Shown: positions 1 to 5,032 of the stretch, one piece after another | How the letters are laid out: each line of letters begins with the position of its first letter | Numbering within the stretch: position 1 is the first letter of the stretch | Assembly: GCA_002348535.1 (NCBI GenBank) | Contig: DEBL01000230.1 | Coordinates: forward strand, 1 to 5,221 | Reading direction: 5' to 3' | Source: Deltaproteobacteria bacterium UBA2957 | GTDB lineage: Bacteria; Myxococcota_A; UBA796 | Length of the DNA: 5,221 nucleotides | Notes under the pieces: model-generated | Seen by the model: the letters and a program-made list of their open reading frames with translations, nothing else | Told to the model about the DNA's origin: nothing | Database searches by the model: none | Translations under genes and position numbers: made by a program

Positions 1-69
1 CCCGGAACATTCGATGGCCTTAATTGGATCGATCGCCTTGGATTCATCGATCGCGCTCATCTCCATCGC
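1..69 (-). repeat. In-frame 18-bp tandem repeat in the partial gene at the left edge
   Basis: Three consecutive 18-bp units, read on the minus strand at 54-37, 36-19 and 18-1, encode AIDESK, AIDPIK and AIECSG. The first two begin with an identical GCGATCGAT. A degenerate 15-bp unit encoding AMEMS precedes them (69-55). The array may continue beyond the window. Confidence 0.6.
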
Positions 70-354
70 GCTGCGTGCACCGGAACCCGGAGTGGGCGCA
101 TCCCAAAGTTCGGCGGTCGGGTCGGTCCCGACCTCGAAAACGCTGATATCCTCGGGCTCCAAGCGAACTCTGTGGTCGGTGTCATCGTCCCAAACGTCGG
201 CCAGCCCGTCGACGGAGACATCGATGTTGACCGTGCCGGATGACTCCGGAGAGAACCGACCAAGGACCTTGGCTAAGGCACCAACAAGCGTGGGGGCTTC
301 AATGTGCCCTTGGGGTTCGGCGGGATCGGATGAATTGAGTCGAAACTTTGGCAT
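1..354 (-). CDS. Unrecognised acidic protein, N-terminal part (runs off the left edge)
   Basis: The minus strand is open from an ATG at 354-352 to the window edge, 118 codons with no stop. An in-frame TAG lies five codons upstream (369-367), so this ATG is the only plausible start. A weak Shine-Dalgarno-like AGGG (368-365) sits 10 nt before it. The product starts MPKFRLNSSD. Residues about 20-35 could form an amphipathic helix (PTLVGALAKVLGRF), residues about 42-75 look like short beta strands rich in Val and Asp, and a Pro/Gly/Ser-rich segment follows. From about residue 96 there is a hexad repeat (AIDESK, AIDPIK, AIECSG) that continues to the edge. There is no signal peptide or membrane segment, so it is probably cytoplasmic. 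I do not recognise the family. Composition and uninterrupted reading favour this frame over the overlapping ones. It is divergent from glmS and may share regulation, but nothing in the sequence links their functions. Confidence 0.72.
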   Translation of the reverse strand, partial: MPKFRLNSSDPAEPQGHIEAPTLVGALAKVLGRFSPESSGTVNIDVSVDGLADVWDDDTDHRVRLEPEDISVFEVGTDPTAELWDAPTPGSGARSAMEMSAIDESKAIDPIKAIECSG

Positions 355-415
355 AACGATGCCACCCTAACCGATCGGGTGCCCCGCTTGCACGCGGACC
401 CTGGCTGGCGGGTTA

Positions 416-431
416 CGGGGGCTTGCCCCCG
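416..431 (+). promoter_or_regulatory. GC-only stem-loop in the glmS leader, abutting the ribosome-binding site
   Basis: CGGGGG (416-421) pairs perfectly with CCCCCG (426-431) around the four-base loop CTTG (422-425). As RNA this is a six-GC-pair stem closed by a G-C pair over a CUUG loop, a loop class known to be especially stable. The last stem base (431) is also the first G of the GGAGG ribosome-binding site of glmS. Formation of the stem would place a rigid structure directly against, and slightly inside, the site. No T-run follows, so it is not an ordinary intrinsic terminator. A regulatory role is inference; the pairing is seen directly. Confidence 0.5.
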
Positions 432-435
432 GAGG
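431..435 (+). promoter_or_regulatory. Shine-Dalgarno site of glmS
   Basis: GGAGG lies 12 nt before the ATG at 448. The spacing is slightly long but workable. It identifies 448 as the start rather than the upstream in-frame GTG at 379, as does the requirement of the GlmS family for Met-Cys at the N-terminus. Confidence 0.65.
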
Positions 436-447
436 AATCTACAGCGT

Positions 448-2271
448 ATGTGCGGAATAGTTGGATACATTGGCGAGCGTTTGGCCGCTCCGATTCTGCT
501 GGAGGGCCTTCGGCGTCTGGAGTATCGAGGCTACGACTCGGCGGGGATTGCCGTCACGTCCGAGACCCTCGACGTCCATAAACAGGTGGGGCGAGTAAAG
601 GACCTGTTGGCCGTTGTGCCAGAAGACCTACACGGGAAGGCTGGAATCGCCCACACCCGATGGGCGACCCATGGCGGCGTGACGGTCGAGAATGCTCACC
701 CGCACATTGATGCAGAAGGGAAGATCGCTGTCGTGCACAATGGCATCATTGAAAACGCGACCATCCTTCGGGAGCGCTTGGAGGACGAGGGCGTTGTATT
801 TCGGTCGGAAACCGACACGGAGGTCCTTTCCCATCTCATTGCCAAGTGCCTGAAGGAGCAGCCCGACCCGGTAATGGCACTTCGAGCCGCGCTTCGACTT
901 GTTCGGGGCACTTGGGGCATTGCGGTGCTGTTTGAAGACCACCCCAACACCATCATTGCAGCGCGGAATGGCTCCCCTTTGGTGATTGGCCTCGGCGACG
1001 GAGAAACATTTCTGGCATCCGACCCGCACGCACTTGTCCCGTACACGCGTCGCGTCGTGTACTTGCAAGACGGCGAAATTGCGCTGATTTCAGCCAGTGG
1101 CGTAACGACCCAGCTGCTCGACGGTGACGCACGCGACCCCGTAATCGAGACCTTAGAGGCCGAATGGGCTGAAGCCGAAAAGGGCGATTTTCCACACTTT
1201 ATGCTCAAGGAAATGCACGAACAGGCCCAGGCGTTGAGGCGCTGCCTGTCTGGAAGGGTTGTTGCGGAGGACGGCCGAGCGAACCTTGGCGGCCTCGAGT
1301 TGTCCAGCCGCGAGATGGTCAACATCCAACGTATCGGCCTTCTCGGGTGTGGAACTGCTCACTACGCATGTCGAGTTGGCGCAACCGCAATTGAGCAGTT
1401 GGCCCGGGTCCCCGCCTTAGCTGAGGTGGCCAGCGAATTCCGACATCGGAACCCAGTGATTCATCCGCAATCATTGTATTTTGCGGTCAGTCAGTCTGGT
1501 GAGACCGCCGACACGCTTGGAGCAGTGCGTGAGGTTCAGATCAAGGGGGGCCAGGTTCGCGGTGTTGTCAACGTGGTTGGGTCCACAATTGCGAGGGAAT
1601 GCGGTAGCGGTGTGTATATACACTCGGGCCCGGAAATGGCTGTCGCCTCCACAAAAGCCTTCAGTAATATGGTGGCCGCTCTGTATGTGTTTACGCTGCA
1701 GTTGGCACGGGCCCGCACGCTGGCGCCTCATGAGGCGAGGGCATTCGCTGAAGAGTTAATGATGGTGCCTGATCTGGTCGAGTCCTATCTGCAGCAGGAG
1801 GTCAACGTCGCCCCGGTGGTCGAGTGGATTCAGGATTGTCGATCGGTGCTGTTTCTCGGGCGCGGGCTTTCCGCCGCCGTCGCCGCAGAGGGCGCCCTAA
1901 AGCTCATGGAACTGGCCTACGTGCCGTGCTTGTCCTACCCGTCAGGGGAGATGAAACACGGACCGATAGCGCTCCTTGAACAGGGTAGCCCTGTGATCGT
2001 AATTGCCCCAGAGGATGAGGTTCGAGACAAGACCTTGTCGAATCTTCAAGAGTGCCGAGCGCGCGGAGCCCGAGTGGCGCTGATCCACACTGAAGGAGAT
2101 CCCATTGCGAAACACGCGGATGTTTCGATTTCTGTGCCGCGGACATCCCGCTGGTTTACTCCATTCTTGACCGTTCTTCCGCTGCAACTCCTTGCCTATC
2201 AAACCGCCCTCGCGATGGGACGCGACATCGATCGACCTCGAAACTTGGCCAAGTCCGTCACCGTAGAGTAA
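448..2271 (+). CDS. glmS: Glutamine--fructose-6-phosphate aminotransferase (isomerizing), GlmS
   Basis: GlmS converts fructose-6-phosphate and glutamine to glucosamine-6-phosphate and glutamate, the first committed step to UDP-GlcNAc for peptidoglycan and LPS, in the cytoplasm as a dimer. The 607 residues match the usual length of about 609. The N-terminal class II glutaminase domain (about 2-240) has the nucleophile Cys2 in MCGIVGYIG, TRWATHG (70-76), HNG (97-99) and SETDTEV (120-126). Two SIS sugar-isomerase domains follow: the first with CGTA (301-304) and SQSGET (348-353), the second with GRG (471-473), EGALKLME (481-488), KHGP (503-506) and the C-terminal tail NLAKSVTVE. The catalytic equivalents of E. 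coli Lys485, Glu488, His504 and Lys603 are all present, the last as Lys602 here. The stretch between Glu488 and His504 reads VPCLSYPSGEM, where E. coli has IHAEAYAAGEL, so the conserved Glu495 is replaced by Leu. The start at 448 is fixed by Met-Cys and GGAGG. The gene is monocistronic as seen; the divergent gene begins 93 bp upstream. There is no glmU neighbour and no room for a glmS ribozyme in the short leader. Confidence 0.98.
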   Translation: MCGIVGYIGERLAAPILLEGLRRLEYRGYDSAGIAVTSETLDVHKQVGRVKDLLAVVPEDLHGKAGIAHTRWATHGGVTVENAHPHIDAEGKIAVVHNGIIENATILRERLEDEGVVFRSETDTEVLSHLIAKCLKEQPDPVMALRAALRLVRGTWGIAVLFEDHPNTIIAARNGSPLVIGLGDGETFLASDPHALVPYTRRVVYLQDGEIALISASGVTTQLLDGDARDPVIETLEAEWAEAEKGDFPHFMLKEMHEQAQALRRCLSGRVVAEDGRANLGGLELSSREMVNIQRIGLLGCGTAHYACRVGATAIEQLARVPALAEVASEFRHRNPVIHPQSLYFAVSQSGETADTLGAVREVQIKGGQVRGVVNVVGSTIARECGSGVYIHSGPEMAVASTKAFSNMVAALYVFTLQLARARTLAPHEARAFAEELMMVPDLVESYLQQEVNVAPVVEWIQDCRSVLFLGRGLSAAVAAEGALKLMELAYVPCLSYPSGEMKHGPIALLEQGSPVIVIAPEDEVRDKTLSNLQECRARGARVALIHTEGDPIAKHADVSISVPRTSRWFTPFLTVLPLQLLAYQTALAMGRDIDRPRNLAKSVTVE

Positions 2272-2278
2272 GCCCCAC

Positions 2279-2290
2279 CGCCGGTCGGCG
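2279..2290 (+). terminator. Possible weak stem-loop after glmS
   Basis: CGCCG (2279-2283) and CGGCG (2286-2290) form a perfect inverted repeat seven bases after the glmS stop codon. As RNA the realistic form is a four-pair stem over the loop GGTC. It lies in the 44-bp gap between the convergent ends of glmS and the minus-strand small gene. No T-run follows, so it does not meet the usual form of an intrinsic terminator; it may only protect the 3' end. Confidence 0.25.
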
Positions 2291-2315
2291 ATAATGCTGC
2301 TTCATCTATGCTTGT

Positions 2316-2684
2316 TTATGGAGTGATATAGGGGGTTGTAGCTAGTGAGACCTGCCGACAAGCACTCGAAAAATAGGTTCCCAAACTCGTGCCACGGTCT
2401 GAAACCCGCTGGGAATCGGGTGGGCGCGACCACAGTACTCCGGACGGGATTCCTTCCTTGCGGCGGTGGTTTGATACAGGGCCCTCGGACGCCGTGGCCC
2501 GCTGCGCCGAGTCCTCAAACCAGAAGATGCCGTCGCCATTGTCGGTCCAGTCTGGCTGCATACACATGGCGTTCGTTGGGCAGGTGAAGGTCTCGATAGT
2601 CAGAGTGGAATAGTCGCAGCACGGATACTCTTCCTCGCCGACGTCTCCACCGGTCAACAGCAGTAGAGCACTCATCTTCCGCAT
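2316..2684 (-). CDS. Divergent paralogue of the neighbouring cysteine-rich lipoprotein, possibly decaying
   Basis: The ATG at 2684 has AGGGG ending about six nt upstream and opens a 122-residue frame. Residues 1-52 align almost without gaps to the 65-residue lipoprotein encoded at 2881-3078: MRKMSALLLL against MQKLCVLLLV, EYPCC against EYECC with both Cys at 22-23, TIETFTC against TIEVCTC, and TDNGDG against TDHGDG. Four of the paralogue's cysteines are kept (22, 23, 35, 41). The lipobox Cys14 is Asp, and Cys31 and Cys52 are both Phe (TTC codons). The signal segment is short and lacks a lipobox, so export is doubtful. Residues about 55-122 have no counterpart and resemble nothing I know; they may be read-through of a lost stop. 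The ATG three codons in (MSALLLL) is an alternative start. The ORF could also be extended upstream to 2858, but that part looks non-coding. It may be a diverged functional gene or an early pseudogene. Confidence 0.5.
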   Translation of the reverse strand: MRKMSALLLLTGGDVGEEEYPCCDYSTLTIETFTCPTNAMCMQPDWTDNGDGIFWFEDSAQRATASEGPVSNHRRKEGIPSGVLWSRPPDSQRVSDRGTSLGTYFSSACRQVSLATTPYITP

Positions 2685-2710
2685 CCCTGCCCCTAAGGTC
2701 CTTTGACGCC

Positions 2711-2727
2711 CACCATTACAAATGGTG
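2711..2727 (-). promoter_or_regulatory. Operator-like inverted repeat upstream of the divergent small paralogue
   Basis: CACCATT (2711-2717) and AATGGTG (2721-2727) are perfect inverted copies separated by ACA. GC at 2708-2709 and GC at 2729-2730 continue the symmetry after one mismatch. The centre lies about 35 bp before the start at 2684, where a promoter or operator would be expected. On the minus strand TGTAAT within it resembles a -10 box, but no good -35 box lies 16-18 bp further upstream. The pairing is seen directly; a binding role is inferred. Confidence 0.3.
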
Positions 2728-2817
2728 TGCTGAACAATGCTGTGGCGAGCTGGGTCCCTCCTGCGTGTGGCCATCGTCGCAGCAGGAGGTGGATGTTCGG
2801 GATGACAACACGACGAG

Positions 2818-2844
2818 ACCAAGCCGTTGGTTTTTAGAAACCAA
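2818..2844. promoter_or_regulatory. Two mutually exclusive small hairpins between the paralogous small genes
   Basis: TTGGTTT (2827-2833) pairs with AAACCAA (2838-2844) over the loop TTAG. The same TTGGT (2827-2831) can instead pair with ACCAA (2818-2822) over the loop GCCG. The two stems share an arm, so only one can form at a time. The element lies 37-63 bp past the stop of the upstream lipoprotein gene on the minus strand. It could be a weak terminator or 3' structure for that transcript. No U-run follows on the minus strand. Confidence 0.25.
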
Positions 2845-2880
2845 ACAAGGCATACCATCTACTTGGCGTTGCATGTGATG

Positions 2881-3078
2881 TCAGTTTGTTCCGGTGTCGG
2901 GCGCATCCGCTGCACCGGTTGAACACGTGCCATCCCCGTGGTCGGTGAACGCTTGCTGGGCACACAGCGTATCAGTCGCGCATGTGCAGACTTCGATTGT
3001 ACCGTCGTTACAACATTCATATTCTTGCATTTCGCCGCACCCACTTACGACCAGCAGCAAGACACATAATTTCTGCAT
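2881..3078 (-). CDS. Small cysteine-rich lipoprotein
   Basis: The product has 65 residues. Residues 1-13 (MQKLCVLLLVVSG) form a lipoprotein signal peptide and VSGC (11-14) is a good lipobox, so Cys14 should be lipidated after signal peptidase II cleavage. The mature part is about 52 residues, acidic, with six further cysteines at 22, 23, 31, 33, 39 and 52, enough for three disulfides. The motif TDHGDGTC at 45-52 resembles the 'GDGTC' segments of small cysteine-rich proteins that I associate with Myxococcota. The tail is Ala/Asp/Thr/Gly-rich and probably disordered. The start is secure: GGAGG (3088-3084) lies five nt before the ATG at 3078, and an in-frame TTG at 3090 overlaps that site. The downstream minus-strand gene is a diverged copy 196 bp away. 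The likely location is the outer membrane or periplasm. Function is unknown and no catalytic motif is visible. Confidence 0.78.
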   Translation of the reverse strand: MQKLCVLLLVVSGCGEMQEYECCNDGTIEVCTCATDTLCAQQAFTDHGDGTCSTGAADAPDTGTN

Positions 3079-3083
3079 GAGTG

Positions 3084-3088
3084 CCTCC
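3084..3088 (-). promoter_or_regulatory. Shine-Dalgarno site of the small lipoprotein gene
   Basis: GGAGG on the minus strand lies five nt before the ATG at 3078. It is the best ribosome-binding site among the minus-strand genes here. It decides the start in favour of the 65-residue product over the TTG four codons upstream. Confidence 0.7.
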
Positions 3089-3237
3089 AAGACTCGGAAC
3101 CATCCGCGCTGAATCGTAGCATCAGTCGCTTACGACCGACAGCCCGGCACGCCCGCACATGAGCGTTTAACGGACGGAGTGCCCCCACAAGAATGGGTTG
3201 CGTTTACCGGTTGACACACAGGAAACGAGTGCTTTTG

Positions 3238-3254
3238 GCGGTCCATTGCGGTCC
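3238..3254 (+). repeat. Direct repeat with one-helical-turn spacing
   Basis: GCGGTCC occurs at 3238-3244 and again at 3248-3254, separated by ATT. The 10-bp phase places the two copies on the same face of the helix, as in many tandem activator or two-component response-regulator sites. It lies 22 bp downstream of a TTGACA hexamer and about 210 bp before the DUF2892 start. It could be chance in GC-rich DNA. Confidence 0.3.
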
Positions 3255-3282
3255 TTCACGAGCGTTATGTGCCCAACACAGA

Positions 3283-3305
3283 GAACCGGTTCGGATCAAA
3301 TCCGA
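3283..3305. repeat. Palindrome and overlapping inverted repeat
   Basis: GAACCGGTTC (3283-3292) is a perfect 10-bp palindrome. It overlaps by two bases a second inverted repeat, TCGGAT (3291-3296) and ATCCGA (3300-3305), separated by CAA. The arrangement resembles an operator or a small stem-loop in the leader of the plus-strand gene. The function is unknown. Confidence 0.3.
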
Positions 3306-3461
3306 GGACGTCAGTGTCTTCGCTTCCATTGCATTGGTCAGAAAAAATTCCGGATCGGGCGCGTTCGAGCCGAGTGGATTACGTTTGCGCACGTTCCCAA
3401 CAACCGAATGTTCGGGGGTGGGCGGCGAAATTCATTCACCTGCAACCTATTCGGACCAGCC

Positions 3462-3674
3462 ATGATTACAGTCAACCAGAACAAAGCCGAACGCGTCCTT
3501 CGCCTGATCGTGGCGGCAGCGATTCTCCCTGCGCCGCTCGTCATGGGCGCGACTGCCTATCCACTTGCGCTGGCCGCTCTGGGGGCCGTGCTGCTTTTTA
3601 ATGCGCTTAGCGGTGCCTGCTTGACCTATCAGGCGCTCGGTGTCTCCACCTGCTCCATCAATCAACCAGATTGA
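3462..3674 (+). CDS. DUF2892 / YgaP-like two-helix inner-membrane protein
   Basis: The product has 70 residues. A short polar N-terminus (MITVNQNKAERVLR) leads into two hydrophobic helices at about 13-30 and 33-52. A conserved-looking tail follows, with Cys53 and Cys64 in the pattern C-L-T-Y-Q-A-L-G-V-S-T-C. This matches the DUF2892 (YgaP transmembrane) family, in which the polar start ends in 'RxxR', two helices follow, and the end reads roughly 'CPLYxLLGxxTC'. Family members stand alone or are fused to rhodanese domains; no rhodanese is present here. The two cysteines may be redox-active or bind a thiol or metal, which is unproven. The start at 3462 is chosen because the family begins here and the upstream extension looks non-coding. 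No Shine-Dalgarno precedes it, which is a weakness. The 3' end converges on the beta-propeller gene 23 bp away. Confidence 0.82.
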   Translation: MITVNQNKAERVLRLIVAAAILPAPLVMGATAYPLALAALGAVLLFNALSGACLTYQALGVSTCSINQPD

Positions 3675-3694
3675 GCAGTTCATTCGCGCCGAGA

Positions 3695-3704
3695 GCGTTA
3701 ACGC
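3695..3704. repeat. Palindrome spanning the stop codon of the beta-propeller gene
   Basis: GCGTTAACGC is a perfect 10-bp palindrome that includes the TAA stop (3700-3698, minus strand). It sits in the 23-bp convergent gap and final codons. There is no T-run on either strand, so it is not a convincing bidirectional terminator. Confidence 0.25.
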
Positions 3705-5032
3705 AGTGAGCCTTCGTCTACCTGAGCGAGAAAGCCGTCCTCGGTCCACACCATGACGCGGCCTTCGCTTGAATCGACCGATCCATCGACGGCAAGCCAG
3801 TCTGACCGCGTGGTCGTCGAGTACCGGCCCAGACCATCATCGGTTTGGGGTGGCGGGGAGCCTTCAAAAAAAGGTCCTCGTCGGCGCCCCGAGAGCTCGA
3901 TATCGGCCCAACCGTGTTCGCATATGCACCGAATTCCACCGCCTTCGGCGCGCACGTCGACAAGTTCGCCCTCAAGATCCGGGTCAATCGGGAGCGGTGC
4001 AGTGCCCATAGCGTCACCATCCCGACTGAAGACTTCGATGCGTTCGCCCACCTGAATCAGGGATTCATCGACCATGAGGAGGTGTTCTGCGCATAGCGGT
4101 GCGTGATTCCAAAGCTGTTCGCCGGAAAGTCGGTGCCACGCAGTTCCTCCAGGACCAAACACTTGGTCGCCATCTGTACAAACAGCCGAGGGTGCCAACC
4201 CAGCCTCGTGAACGGTCCCGTCAAAGGTCCGTATGACACCGTGGTCCTCATCGAGCACCAAGGGAACGGCTGCAAACCCAACAGGCCATGATGAGGCCCC
4301 CGCCCGACCAAGCGATTTTCCGGTCAAGGTGTCGAACATTTCTGTGCCCCGGGGCCCGCAGACCATCAACCGGCTGCCTTGGGCATTGAAACGACACGAT
4401 TCGATCTCGTAGGCACCCAACAGAACGAGTCCCCCTCGAGGAGCAGCGCACCAAAGTTCTCCGTCCACATCAAACAAGCATGACCCTTGGGGTCCGGCCT
4501 CCCATTCACGAGGAGGCGAGGGCAACGAACCAACAACTGAGGGGCGATTGCCTGCCCGCAAACGCATGACGTTGGCACCATCAGACCAAACAACGCCAAA
4601 TCCAATCGAAAATGGCACGGTGTCGCCGTCCTTCGCGCCGACTGGCAGGGGTAATGTTTCGGCGGAACCCACCCTGTGGGCCACGCATCCGTTGGGTCCT
4701 CGGAAAACGACTGTGTCAACTCCGACACCCATCAATGCTCCATCAATGCCGAAAACGTATGTCGATAGTGATGAATCGATGAAAACAACTTGATCATCAG
4801 CCTCCAAACAGCAAGCGACAACGCACTTGTCTTCGCCAATCGACACCTTGAGCAACCGGTCCACTGCAACAAACAAGACACGGCGGTCGCGTTGCACGAA
4901 CACGCCGCCAGACGATTCCCAAACCATCCAATCGCCCGACACCGCAAGGTACTCAGGGAGTCCGACTGCAAGGATTCGATTGCCCGGCCCAGGGCCCCTT
5001 TGGAACGTTTGGGTGGTCAGGTTCCGATGCAT
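3698..5032 (-). CDS. Beta-propeller-like repeat protein (PQQ/WD type), uncharacterised
   Basis: The product has 444 residues from the ATG at 5032-5030. It is built of alternating short beta-strand segments and Gly/Asp turns. Blade-like motifs recur, for example WESSGGVFVQ (38-47), DVDGELWCA (188-196), FDTLTGKSLG (233-242), WHRLSGEQLW (299-308), IEVFSRDGD (332-340) and WTEDGFLAQV (429-438). The 'D/H-x-x-(T/S)-G-x-x-L' pattern is typical of PQQ and WD40 blades. Twelve cysteines are scattered (for example 70, 74, 75, 369 and 371) with no obvious cluster. There is no signal peptide from this start, so it would be cytoplasmic unless it belongs to a longer protein. The track is open 30 codons further up to 5122, but there the other frame, read at 5017-5221, is the protein-like one, so 5032 is preferred. 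Its start overlaps the stop of the upstream PQQ gene by 16 bp. No strong Shine-Dalgarno is visible, suggesting translational coupling. A frameshift joining the two is the alternative. Binding partner and function are unknown. Confidence 0.75.
   Translation of the reverse strand: MHRNLTTQTFQRGPGPGNRILAVGLPEYLAVSGDWMVWESSGGVFVQRDRRVLFVAVDRLLKVSIGEDKCVVACCLEADDQVVFIDSSLSTYVFGIDGALMGVGVDTVVFRGPNGCVAHRVGSAETLPLPVGAKDGDTVPFSIGFGVVWSDGANVMRLRAGNRPSVVGSLPSPPREWEAGPQGSCLFDVDGELWCAAPRGGLVLLGAYEIESCRFNAQGSRLMVCGPRGTEMFDTLTGKSLGRAGASSWPVGFAAVPLVLDEDHGVIRTFDGTVHEAGLAPSAVCTDGDQVFGPGGTAWHRLSGEQLWNHAPLCAEHLLMVDESLIQVGERIEVFSRDGDAMGTAPLPIDPDLEGELVDVRAEGGGIRCICEHGWADIELSGRRRGPFFEGSPPPQTDDGLGRYSTTTRSDWLAVDGSVDSSEGRVMVWTEDGFLAQVDEGSLR

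Larger units (their letters stand above)
3079..3461. other. Gene-free divergent intergenic region
   Basis: These 383 bp separate the minus-strand lipoprotein gene from the plus-strand DUF2892 gene. Short open frames exist on both strands, but their translations show no hydrophobic pattern, family motif or ribosome-binding site, and none looks coding. The frame of the DUF2892 gene is open back to 3198, but that stretch does not resemble protein. The region must hold the promoters of both neighbours. I see a TTGACA at 3211-3216 without a good -10 partner, a TACGAT (3118-3113, minus strand) as a weak -10 candidate for the lipoprotein gene, a 10-bp-spaced direct repeat (3238-3254) and a palindrome plus inverted repeat (3283-3305). 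No intrinsic terminator is apparent. Confidence 0.6.

Noticed and set aside
14..370. 118-codon plus-strand open frame opposite the left-edge gene
   Set aside because: It is antisense to a frame that has a better start and runs to the edge. The translation is Ser/Thr-rich, shadow-like, and has no ribosome-binding site.
379..447. N-terminal extension of glmS from an upstream in-frame GTG at 379
   Set aside because: GlmS needs Met-Cys at its N-terminus for the catalytic Cys; GGAGG points to 448, and the extension is unlike protein.
355..447. glmS ribozyme in the leader
   Set aside because: The 93-bp gap is shared with a divergent gene and is too short for the ribozyme; no matching core was recognised.
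696..1325. Long minus-strand open frame inside glmS
   Set aside because: It is a shadow of a firmly identified gene, with no start signal; such frames are common opposite GC-rich coding sequence.
2685..2858. Upstream extension of the diverged small protein to 2858
   Set aside because: The paralogue alignment starts exactly at the Met encoded at 2684, with AGGGG before it. The extension crosses the inverted repeat at 2711-2727 and looks non-coding.
3211..3239. Sigma-70 promoter with -35 TTGACA at 3211
   Set aside because: At 16-18 bp spacing the -10 position reads TTTTGG/TTTGGC, not TATAAT-like. It is kept only as a hint in the region description.
3341..3354. A-run at about 3342-3347 as a minus-strand terminator U-tract
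   Set aside because: No adequate GC stem precedes it on the minus strand, and no minus-strand gene ends just upstream of it.
3198..3461. 158-residue version of the DUF2892 protein starting at 3198
   Set aside because: The first 88 residues have no family similarity or coding character; DUF2892 proteins are short and begin near MITVNQNK.
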